From Bacteroidales bacterium UBA4243 (lineage in GTDB: Bacteria; Bacteroidota; Bacteroidia; Bacteroidales; F082), in contig DGXB01000099.1 in NCBI GenBank assembly GCA_002396205.1, forward strand, positions 1 to 37,728: a stretch of DNA of 37,728 nt, given 5' to 3'. The notes below the pieces were generated by a model. That model did no database searches, was not told the DNA's origin, and saw only the letters and a program-made list of their open reading frames with translations. The translations under genes were made by a program, and so were the position numbers. This document shows positions 8,489-14,064 of the stretch, piece by piece. Position 1 is the stretch's first letter. Every line of letters begins with the position of its first letter.

Positions 8489-8914
8489 ATGAACAGAGAC
8501 GAAATCAAACAGTATCTCCCGCACCGCGAGCCTATGCTCTTGGTCGACGAGATGACCCTCGACGAGAACCATGTGGCCCATTCCAAATACCACGTGACGG
8601 GCGAGGAGTTCTTCCTGCAAGGCCATTTCCCGGGCGAACCCGTCGTGCCGGGCGTCATCCTTTGCGAAATCATGGCCCAGTCGTGCGCCCTGCTGATGAA
8701 GGACGACCTCATCGGCAAGCTGACTTTCTACACCGGCATCGACAAGGTGCGCTTCAAGAACAGCGTGAAGCCTGGCGACACCGTAGAGGTGGAAGCCACG
8801 CTGACCTACCATCGCGCCAACATCTACATCTGCTCGGCAGTGCTCAGCGTTGGCGGCAAGATGTGCGTCAAAGGCGACCTCTCGTTTGCCTTGTTGCCCG
8901 ATACACGAAAATAA
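8489..8914 (+). CDS. fabZ: 3-hydroxyacyl-ACP dehydratase (FabZ type)
   Basis: This 141-residue hot-dog-fold enzyme removes water from 3-hydroxyacyl-ACP. The catalytic pair is visible: His46 in FFLQGHFPGEPVVPGV and Glu60 in CEIMAQS. The opening IKQYLPHREPMLLVD is the standard FabZ N-terminus. The Glu rather than Asp at the second catalytic position favours FabZ over FabA, as does the absence of a FabA-type extension, so isomerase activity is unlikely. It lies third in the cluster, after a repeat-filled gap, and its start is preceded by a CAACAATT-rich leader rather than a Shine-Dalgarno sequence. Confidence 0.9.
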   Translation: MNRDEIKQYLPHREPMLLVDEMTLDENHVAHSKYHVTGEEFFLQGHFPGEPVVPGVILCEIMAQSCALLMKDDLIGKLTFYTGIDKVRFKNSVKPGDTVEVEATLTYHRANIYICSAVLSVGGKMCVKGDLSFALLPDTRK

Positions 8915-8916
8915 TC

Positions 8917-8944
8917 GTGGAGACGCAAAATGTTGCGTCTTTAC
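8917..8944. repeat. Intergenic palindrome, diverged copy 3
   Basis: GTGGAGACGC-AAAATGTT-GCGTCTTTAC begins two bases after the fabZ stop. It keeps the GTRGAGACG...CGTCTCTAC-type arms of the palindromes at 963 and 3249, with a different centre, and appears to belong to the same family. Confidence 0.65.
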
Positions 8945-8983
8945 ATAATTTGAAATCTTGAATTTGAAATTTGAAATTGAATT

Positions 8984-9226
8984 ATGGCCACAATTCAAGA
9001 CAAGGCAAGGGCATTGATTGCTTCCAAGCTGAAAATCAGCGAGAACGAGATTACGCCTGAGAAAAACTTCTTCAACGATTTGGGCGCCGATTCGCTCGAC
9101 TTCGTGGAACTTTCCATGCTTCTTGAACGCGAGTTCAACGTGAAGTTTACCGAAGCCGACACCGCCAATGTGAAGACTGTCGGGGATTTGTACGAACTGA
9201 TTGAGCGCTATACGATACAGAAATAA
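8984..9226 (+). CDS. Acyl carrier protein
   Basis: This 80-residue acidic ACP carries the growing acyl chain. The phosphopantetheine attachment site is Ser37 in LGADSLDFVEL, and the four-helix pattern is intact. The third cluster gene (fabZ) lies 69 bases upstream and fabG follows. The sequence differs from a typical housekeeping AcpP (for example FNVKFTEADTANVKTVGDL in the last third), so it may be a dedicated carrier for this cluster; this is inference. The ATG at 8984 is preceded by an A/T-rich leader built from TTGAAAT-like words. Confidence 0.93.
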   Translation: MATIQDKARALIASKLKISENEITPEKNFFNDLGADSLDFVELSMLLEREFNVKFTEADTANVKTVGDLYELIERYTIQK

Positions 9227-9237
9227 TTGAAACACAA

Positions 9238-9365
9238 GATGTTTTTGAACACGGATTGCACGGATTTATCGGATTTTTGCGGCTTGCCGCAAATTCAGTG
9301 GCAATCTGCAATAAATCGCAAATCCATCCGTTCATTCTGCGAAATCCGTGTTCAAATTACTTGTC
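9238..9365. repeat. Inverted repeat region between ACP and fabG
   Basis: The 182-base gap between the ACP gene and fabG holds an inverted repeat. GAACACGGATT... near 9246 is mirrored by AAATCCGTGTTCAAA near 9341-9355. CGGATT words between them recur (ACGGATTTATCGGATTT). CGGATT-rich words of the same kind appear in the divergent promoter region at 13860-13935. It could form a long-looped stem in the transcript. No ORF is present. Confidence 0.6.
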
Positions 9366-9408
9366 GCAAATCATTAAATCTTTGAATCTTTAAATCTTAA
9401 ATCTGACA

Positions 9409-10155
9409 ATGGGACTTTTGGAAAATAAAGTGGCTCTGATTACGGGAGCCGGTCGTGGCATTGGCAAGGCCATCGCCATGCGTTTTGCACAAGAAGGCTG
9501 CAAGATTGCCTTCACCGATATTGCACTGAACGATGTCGTTTTGGAAACCGAAAAGGAACTGAAGGCTTTAGGCGTTGAGGCCAAGGCTTACGCCTCAAAT
9601 GCTGCCAATTTTGCTGAAACACAGCAGGTTGTTGACGAAATCGTGAAGGACTTCGGTCGCATCGACATTCTCGTCAACAATGCCGGCATCACCAAGGATA
9701 CCGCGCTGAAGCGCATGACCGAAGAGATGTGGGATGCCGTCATCAACGTGAACCTCAAGTCGGTGTTCAACTTCACCAAGGCTGTGCAACCCGTCATGTG
9801 GAAACAGGCTGGTGGCAGCGTCATCAACATGAGTTCGGTGGTGGGCGTTTCGGGCAATGCCAACCAATGCAACTACAGCGCTTCGAAGGCCGGCATCATC
9901 GGCTTTACGAAGAGCGCGGCCAAGGAGATGGGTGTGCGCAACATCCGCCACAACGCCATCGCCCCTGGCTTCATCATCACCGCCATGACGGATGCCCTCC
10001 CCGAGGATGTCCGTAAGGCTTGGGAGCAACAGATTCCGCTGCGTCGCGGCGGTACGCCCGAGGATGTGGCCAACGTGGCGCTCTTCCTCGCAAGCGACCT
10101 GTCGTCATATGTGACGGGTCAGGTGATCCACTGCTGTGGTGGGATGAATTGCTGA
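9409..10155 (+). CDS. fabG: 3-oxoacyl-ACP reductase
   Basis: This NADPH-dependent short-chain dehydrogenase reduces 3-oxoacyl-ACP. In the 248 residues the cofactor loop TGAGRGIG (12-19), NNAG (90-93), catalytic Ser143, Tyr156 and Lys160 (YSASK) and the NAIAPGFI segment are all in place. The final strand reads GQVIHCCGGMNC; FabG proteins usually have a single acidic residue and a Met end at that point, so the three cysteines are worth noting. It ends the cluster and is followed by a palindrome and a probable terminator. No enoyl reductase or malonyl transferase gene is in the window, so the cluster must share those with the housekeeping pathway. Confidence 0.93.
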   Translation: MGLLENKVALITGAGRGIGKAIAMRFAQEGCKIAFTDIALNDVVLETEKELKALGVEAKAYASNAANFAETQQVVDEIVKDFGRIDILVNNAGITKDTALKRMTEEMWDAVINVNLKSVFNFTKAVQPVMWKQAGGSVINMSSVVGVSGNANQCNYSASKAGIIGFTKSAAKEMGVRNIRHNAIAPGFIITAMTDALPEDVRKAWEQQIPLRRGGTPEDVANVALFLASDLSSYVTGQVIHCCGGMNC

Positions 10156-10495
10156 TTTTTTGACACGGGCCGCGAGACTTCGGGACGCGGGACGGCCTGT
10201 TGGGGCAGCCTACTGGGGATAGCCTGCCGGTGTGCTGCCGTAGGTCGCGACCTACGGTTAAGGAAGTTGCGTCCTTCAGACGCGGGCAGTTGCCCGAAGA
10301 CCATTCTTGAAAACGATAGCAGAAAGGGAGCCTTGCCTGATTGGGTGAGGCTTTTCTTATTTTTTTTTGGGGGGGGCGTATAAGTATTGAGCAAATCCGT
10401 TCATAGCGTGCTTGGAACTTGTTTTTTGTATGGTTCTGAGCAGGCTATGGACGGAAAAATCGCCCACCAGAAATGCTTCTGGAGGTAATTATCCT
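10156..10495. other. Repeat-rich convergent gap
   Basis: Between fabG and the minus-strand SHOCT gene there is no ORF. The gap holds a GAGAC/GGGAC repeat block (about 10161-10192) and a perfect 20-base palindrome CCGTAGGTCGCGACCTACGG (10238-10257). It also holds a probable plus-strand terminator (10329-10368) and a T9G8 homopolymer junction (10360-10376). A 6-bp hairpin, CCAGAA-loop-TTCTGG (10467-10482), lies at the end and may stop the minus-strand transcript. Confidence 0.7.
10329..10368 (+). terminator. Probable intrinsic terminator after fabG
   Basis: AGCCT (10329-10333) pairs with AGGCT (10348-10352) around a partly paired interior. A T-rich tail with nine consecutive T residues follows. 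It is the only candidate end for the fatty-acid cluster transcript. Confidence 0.6.
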
Positions 10496-10510
10496 CTTCG
10501 GAAAATGATT

Positions 10511-10852
10511 TTACCGAAGATATTTTTGCTGATCCAGAGCTTTTTTTAGGCTCGTCCCTGTAAGAATACTTTGCTTCTTTGCCTCAAATTCCCGCTCTGT
10601 GATGATTCCTCTGTCAAGCAGTTGTTTATACTGCTCCAGTTCCCTCGCTTGGCTTAAACTTGTGTCCGACTTTAAGCCAGCCGTTTGTTGTCTTGTGTGT
10701 TCTCTGTCCGTTTTGTCATTCTTCAATCGGTTTATTGTTCTAGCAATCAGAACAATTACACCTATTGGAAAGAATAAAATAAGTAAAACCACTACTCCCG
10801 TTGAAAGGATTTCTGTTCCGTGGTCGTGAACATCGATGTTGTAATCTGCCAT
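10511..10852 (-). CDS. Membrane-anchored SHOCT-domain protein
   Basis: This 113-residue protein has one hydrophobic helix (about 17-38, STGVVVLLILFFPIGVIVLIA). A charged linker follows. A SHOCT motif comes near the C-terminus (about 72-98, LEQYKQLLDRGIITEREFEAKK), the short two-helix module often found at protein ends. SHOCT modules are thought to aid oligomerisation; this one has no enzymatic domain. It starts 11 bases after the stop of the 192-residue gene upstream, whose N-terminus has a similar motif, so the two are probably one operon. A CTTCGG...CCGAAG hairpin covers its stop codon. Function is unknown. Confidence 0.75.
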   Translation of the reverse strand: MADYNIDVHDHGTEILSTGVVVLLILFFPIGVIVLIARTINRLKNDKTDREHTRQQTAGLKSDTSLSQARELEQYKQLLDRGIITEREFEAKKQSILTGTSLKKALDQQKYLR

Positions 10853-10863
10853 GATGAGAAATA

Positions 10864-11442
10864 TTAGAATTTTGCAACCATATTGTAAATCTCAGTATTA
10901 GAGTTAGAACGTAAATACTCTTTGCCATTTATATCTGTGATAAATGCTTTCTTTTTCCATTCACGCCAATAAAAGGTTTTATAACGAATAATAGTTATTA
11001 TAATTGAATCCTTTTTCATGGTAATGGTCATCTTGTTTCGAGATATGTCTTTACTACTTATCTTACAGCCAAGTTCTGATAGACTGACAATCAGAGTCTT
11101 TATCGGCGAATAATCTAATAATAAAGCAGGATAATTCTTTTCATCATACATATCACATACAAGTATATTTCTTATTTCGCTGCAAAACATACTATTATTG
11201 ATCAATCCAATTTTCAAAAATTTGATCCATGTCTTTATGTCATTATACGCGTATCTAGGGTCATATCGAGTATTTGGTGTACAACTAAGAACACTGTCTT
11301 TAATCAAGAAAAACTCTTTCTCAGTAATATATCCATCGCGCATTAGTTTTTCCATATCAACAAGAATATCGGCTATCATCAAATTCGCTTTACTTAATGC
11401 CAATTCTTTCTCCTGTTGTTGTTTTTCTTTTATTGCAGACAT
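10864..11442 (-). CDS. Uncharacterised protein with SHOCT-like N-terminal segment
   Basis: The 192-residue product is not recognised. Near the N-terminus, DMEKLMRDGYITEKEFFLIK (about 30-49) has the same two-helix pattern as the SHOCT motif of the next gene. The rest looks like a small alpha/beta domain with strands rich in Ile (MTITMKKDSIIITIIRYKTF) and no predicted membrane helix. The DNA is clearly more AT-rich than the fatty-acid cluster, suggesting later acquisition. It has a TACCTTTG -7 box 33 bases upstream and is followed at 11 bases by the SHOCT membrane protein. A joint function with that protein is likely but unspecified. Confidence 0.6.
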   Translation of the reverse strand: MSAIKEKQQQEKELALSKANLMIADILVDMEKLMRDGYITEKEFFLIKDSVLSCTPNTRYDPRYAYNDIKTWIKFLKIGLINNSMFCSEIRNILVCDMYDEKNYPALLLDYSPIKTLIVSLSELGCKISSKDISRNKMTITMKKDSIIITIIRYKTFYWREWKKKAFITDINGKEYLRSNSNTEIYNMVAKF

Positions 11443-11474
11443 ACCTATTGCTGTTTATATCATAGTATATGATG

Positions 11475-11482
11475 CAAAGGTA
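11475..11482 (-). promoter_or_regulatory. -7 box for the SHOCT gene pair
   Basis: On the minus strand TACCTTTG followed by C matches the Bacteroidota -7 element and lies 33 bases before the ATG at 11442. No good -33 element is visible. Confidence 0.65.
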
Positions 11483-11561
11483 ATATAAGTTGCTGATTCA
11501 TATATTATTAATGCTGTAACTTTTCCTGTCGAAAACCGTAACTTTTTTTACTTACAAATCG

Positions 11562-11816
11562 CTACTTTTCTTCATTTCCTTGTGCATTGAAATAATCGGA
11601 ACACAATTTGAAGAAATCACAATCTAATGCTTTGCCTATCTTGAACAAAGTATGGGTATTAATCCAAGGACTTTTGAAAAGTTTATATAAGTTCTCACGT
11701 GTGCAATTGATTTGTTCGGCAAGCCAAGTGATGCTTCTTCCTTGCTGCGTAAGTTCTGCTTTAATGAGCTTCCCGAGATGAAACTCTTCGTTTTGTGTGT
11801 TTTTTTCATTTTCCAT
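11562..11816 (-). CDS. Small XRE-family HTH regulator
   Basis: The 84-residue protein is almost entirely one helix-turn-helix domain. After a charged N-tail, LGKLIKAELTQQGRSITWLA leads into EQINCTRENLYKLFKS, the recognition helix, then TLFKIGKALDCDFFKL. This is the compact XRE/Cro fold seen in many Bacteroidales regulators. No toxin gene is directly adjacent. Upstream lies a structured non-coding stretch (11883-12006) and then the zeta-toxin-like gene. It may regulate its own leader or the neighbouring accessory genes. The fold is clear; the role is unknown. Confidence 0.78.
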   Translation of the reverse strand: MENEKNTQNEEFHLGKLIKAELTQQGRSITWLAEQINCTRENLYKLFKSPWINTHTLFKIGKALDCDFFKLCSDYFNAQGNEEK

Positions 11817-11882
11817 TAGATTATCGAGTTCTTGACTTTTCGCTTATGTCCAATGAAAAGGCGTGGTAACCTTTTGCATTAT

Positions 11883-12006
11883 CTCCTATCGTGGATTTCT
11901 GGACTACCAAACGGAAAGATAAGCACAAAAAGCCCACGCCAAATGACGTGAACTTTGAGCAACTTATTCTCTTCCGATTTGAAAATGTCCAGTTTTCGAT
12001 AGGGAG
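11883..12006. ncRNA. Strongly structured intergenic element (candidate ncRNA or 5' UTR)
   Basis: Nested inverted repeats fold this 124-base stretch into one long hairpin. CTCCTATCG (11883-11891) pairs with CGATAGGGAG (11997-12006, one bulge). CTGGAC (11899-11904) pairs with GTCCAG (11987-11992). CGGAAAGATAAG (11912-11923) pairs with CTTATTCTCTTCCG (11963-11976, imperfect). An alternative 7-bp pairing, GGCGTGG (11860-11866) with CCACGCC (11934-11940), would compete or form a pseudoknot. No ORF occupies it. It lies upstream of the XRE gene and downstream of the zeta-like gene, both on the minus strand, so a leader RNA on that strand is the simplest guess; the strand itself is not proven. Confidence 0.55.
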
Positions 12007-12087
12007 AACAAGAGCGTAAAGCTCAGGGGTTATGTTATGTTAGAATGCTTTGTTTGTCTTTGCTTTAATTTGTTGTTTTATAGTTTG

Positions 12088-12687
12088 TTATTCAATTATC
12101 TGTCTTGCCCATTCAGGCAGTTGCTCCACGTATCGTTTCATGATTTTGCCGTCGGAAAGGCGGATAAGCAAACGCTGCTCCGCATTGTCAATGGAATTGT
12201 CATATAAATAAGTGCGGTCAATTTTCGTGGAGATATACTTGCAGTTGAGGATGGATTTTTGGTAACGCGATACGATTTTTGTAATGGGAACATCGTGGCC
12301 GCCTTCAATTACTCGTTTTGCAATCCTTGAAGCGTTGATAATAGGAGAGTTAGTGCAGACGAAAAACACTCTTACAAAATAGCCTGCTTCCTTGGCTCTC
12401 AAAATGTAATCCACCTTGTCTGTCGCTGAAAGAACGGTTTCAAAAATCAAACTCTGTTTTTCCGTTAAGCATTGTTCTCTCCAATCTTCGCAATACTTAA
12501 CAGCTTGCATGATAGCGTCCTTTGAGTTCCAATCGCCGAAACGCTCTTGAGCCACAATGTCAGGATTGATATAAACCGAGTCCTCCATCCATTCATGATG
12601 AAGTATTTTGCTGGTCACGGAAGTCTTTCCACTCCCATTAGGTCCTGCAATAACAATCAATACTGGCTTTTTGTGCTTTGTTTCCAT
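12088..12687 (-). CDS. Zeta-toxin-like P-loop kinase
   Basis: Zeta toxins phosphorylate UDP-N-acetyl sugars and block wall synthesis; many chromosomal relatives have other or unknown substrates. The 199-residue protein has the P-loop GPNGSGKT (15-22), the zeta motif NPDIVAQ with Asp43 as likely catalytic base, the FETVLS segment (82-87) and an arginine-rich lid (RIAKRVIEGGHDVP, then RY at 141-142). It is short compared with plasmid zeta proteins, as usual for this Bacteroidales type. Its ATG shares a base with the stop of a 59-residue ORF upstream (TGATG), so the two are translationally coupled. Toxic activity is not shown by sequence. Confidence 0.82.
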   Translation of the reverse strand: METKHKKPVLIVIAGPNGSGKTSVTSKILHHEWMEDSVYINPDIVAQERFGDWNSKDAIMQAVKYCEDWREQCLTEKQSLIFETVLSATDKVDYILRAKEAGYFVRVFFVCTNSPIINASRIAKRVIEGGHDVPITKIVSRYQKSILNCKYISTKIDRTYLYDNSIDNAEQRLLIRLSDGKIMKRYVEQLPEWARQIIE

Positions 12688-12866
12688 CAGTTGCTTCCGT
12701 ATTGCTGTTGGTACATTTCTCTTATTTCATTGAAATAGCGCTCAATGGCAATGTCGTATTTTTCCCGTGCCTCTTCCGCCACTTCCCGCATGATGTAAGC
12801 CAGCATCTCGTCTGTCGGTTCTTCCAACGAAGTCAATCTGTAGGCGTTGATTTCTTTCTCTGACAT
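12687..12866 (-). CDS. 59-residue partner of the zeta-like protein
   Basis: This short frame runs from ATG at 12866 to TGA at 12687-12689. The protein begins MSEKEINAYRLTSLEEPTDE and ends REMYQQQYGSN. It is largely helical and charged, with regularly spaced Glu and Arg (MREVAEEAREKYDIAIERYF). A good -7 box lies 23 bases before the ATG. The stop overlaps the zeta start by one base. Size, order and coupling suit an antitoxin placed before its toxin, but it does not look like the classical epsilon protein. Coding status is well supported by the overlap and promoter; the antitoxin role is inference. Confidence 0.75.
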   Translation of the reverse strand: MSEKEINAYRLTSLEEPTDEMLAYIMREVAEEAREKYDIAIERYFNEIREMYQQQYGSN

Positions 12867-12888
12867 GGTTTCGCTTTTAATCTGAAGG

Positions 12889-12896
12889 CAAAAATA
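12889..12896 (-). promoter_or_regulatory. -7 box of the zeta-like operon
   Basis: TATTTTTG followed by C on the minus strand lies 23 bases before the ATG of the 59-residue gene and matches the Bacteroidota -7 element. The -33 region is not recognisable. Confidence 0.7.
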
Positions 12897-12929
12897 GGAA
12901 TATTTTTTGAAACGTGGATGCGAACAAAT

Positions 12930-13808
12930 CTATTTCTTATTAAACGCCTCCAAAACCCGTGCCGAATAGGTCTTTGAAACCGGCACCGACTCCAACCCCT
13001 CGCGCTCGAAGTCGATGACGAAGCCGTCGGCCTCGTTGTGGAGCACGCTCACCTTATTAATATTGACCATATAGGAACGATGGCAGCGCATCAACGAGCT
13101 GGAATCCACGCTGTTGTCCTCGATGGTTTTCATCTTGCAGCGCAGCATGTAGCTCGCGATGGCACCGCTGCGTTGGTAAAAGACGTTGATGTAGTTGTCC
13201 TCGGCCTTGATGTAATACAGGTTGTCGAGCTTGACGCTCAGCTTCAGGTTGCCGTTGTTGTCCATCAGGTTGATGATCTCGGTGTGTTCGGGCATCACTT
13301 CGTTGTCTGATTCCACGAGGTCGCTCTTGGTGAGCATCAGGCGTTGTTGTGTGTCCTTGAGGAGCATCACTAAGTCGACGATGCTGTAGGGCACGGCCAA
13401 GGCGATGAAGGTGATGAGCAGGCTCTTGGCGAAAATGTAGGCAAAGCTGTAGTCGGTGGCTTGGATTTGGAAATAGGAGATGCAACTATGGTAGGTGGCA
13501 ATCAGGATGATTTCCAAGAGCAGCCAAAGGATGTAGAGCCACATTGGGAAATGTCGTAACTTCTTGACGGCGAAGGTCATCAGTACGCGGCTACAGGCAA
13601 GGAAGAAAGTGCCCGTGCCGACAAAAGCCACCGTGTTGAGGAAGTGGCTGTGGGTGCCGAGTTGGAACCACGAGGTGTCGGAGAAGGGCGTGTAGGCGGT
13701 CAGAAACACCAAAGCGAACAGTGTGGAGATAATCACATTGAGCGACTGCCCGACGGGTTCTGTCAGGCATTCAGGCGTTTGCGTTATCAGTCGTTTCGGG
13801 AATTTCAT
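12930..13808 (-). CDS. Membrane-bound LytTR transcriptional regulator
   Basis: The 292-residue protein has four hydrophobic helices (about 24-40, 55-78, 88-106 and 122-148). A LytTR DNA-binding domain follows (about 186-291): IKAEDNYINVFY, then RCHRSYMVNINKV and PVSKTYSARV are its hallmark segments. There is no phospho-receiver domain, so it probably senses a membrane signal directly. The ATG at 13808 is chosen because the longer TTG start at 13835 lies inside the -7 box of its own promoter. It is divergent from the ten-gene signalling block, whose start is 257 bases away, so it is a candidate regulator of that block; this is inference. Confidence 0.88.
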   Translation of the reverse strand: MKFPKRLITQTPECLTEPVGQSLNVIISTLFALVFLTAYTPFSDTSWFQLGTHSHFLNTVAFVGTGTFFLACSRVLMTFAVKKLRHFPMWLYILWLLLEIILIATYHSCISYFQIQATDYSFAYIFAKSLLITFIALAVPYSIVDLVMLLKDTQQRLMLTKSDLVESDNEVMPEHTEIINLMDNNGNLKLSVKLDNLYYIKAEDNYINVFYQRSGAIASYMLRCKMKTIEDNSVDSSSLMRCHRSYMVNINKVSVLHNEADGFVIDFEREGLESVPVSKTYSARVLEAFNKK

Positions 13809-13832
13809 CGCTTCCTTCTTCAAAATTCGCGG

Positions 13833-13840
13833 CAAAGATA
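13833..13840 (-). promoter_or_regulatory. -7 box of the LytTR gene
   Basis: TATCTTTG followed by CC on the minus strand matches the Bacteroidota -7 element and lies 25 bases before the chosen ATG. It shows that the TTG within it cannot be the translation start. Confidence 0.75.
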
Positions 13841-14008
13841 CAAAAAATCTGTTCGGGATGGATAACTATGGATTGTACGGATTTGACAAATTGGATTTTA
13901 AATGTGGCAGCCGAGGCTGCGGATGGATACGGATTGAGCAGACGAATAAGATTTTGGATTTTTTTTCAAATTTTCGGCAAGGAAAAGATTAGATTTGGAA
14001 AATATTTT
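13841..14008. promoter_or_regulatory. Divergent regulatory region with repeats
   Basis: This spacer separates the two divergent -7 boxes. It contains CGGATT words, a GCAGCCGAGGCTGC palindrome (13907-13920) and two exact copies of TTGGATTTT (13891-13899 and 13954-13962), 63 bases apart. The direct repeats could be operator sites for the LytTR protein or another regulator, but nothing proves it. No ORF is supported here. Confidence 0.4.
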
Positions 14009-14016
14009 TATTTTTG
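14009..14016 (+). promoter_or_regulatory. -7 box of the ten-gene signalling block
   Basis: TATTTTTG followed by C matches the Bacteroidota -7 element. No TTTG is found exactly 19 bases upstream. It gives a leader of about 40 bases before the ATG at 14065. The TTG at 14014, a possible longer start, is inside the box and is therefore rejected. No other good promoter is seen before 31915. Confidence 0.75.
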
Positions 14017-14064
14017 CGCTTTGATACTCTTAATTATTGGAAATCAAGAAAAAATGATGATAGC

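Noticed and set aside
11860..12006. Structured gap as a retron or CRISPR array
   Set aside because: There is no reverse transcriptase or Cas gene nearby and no regularly spaced direct repeats. Only nested inverted repeats are seen.
13809..13835. Longer LytTR protein starting at TTG 13835
   Set aside because: The TTG is part of the -7 box TATCTTTG, so it cannot be in the transcript. The ATG at 13808 fits.
14014..14064. Longer first gene of the block starting at TTG 14014
   Set aside because: The TTG is inside the -7 box TATTTTTG. The ATG at 14065 is used.
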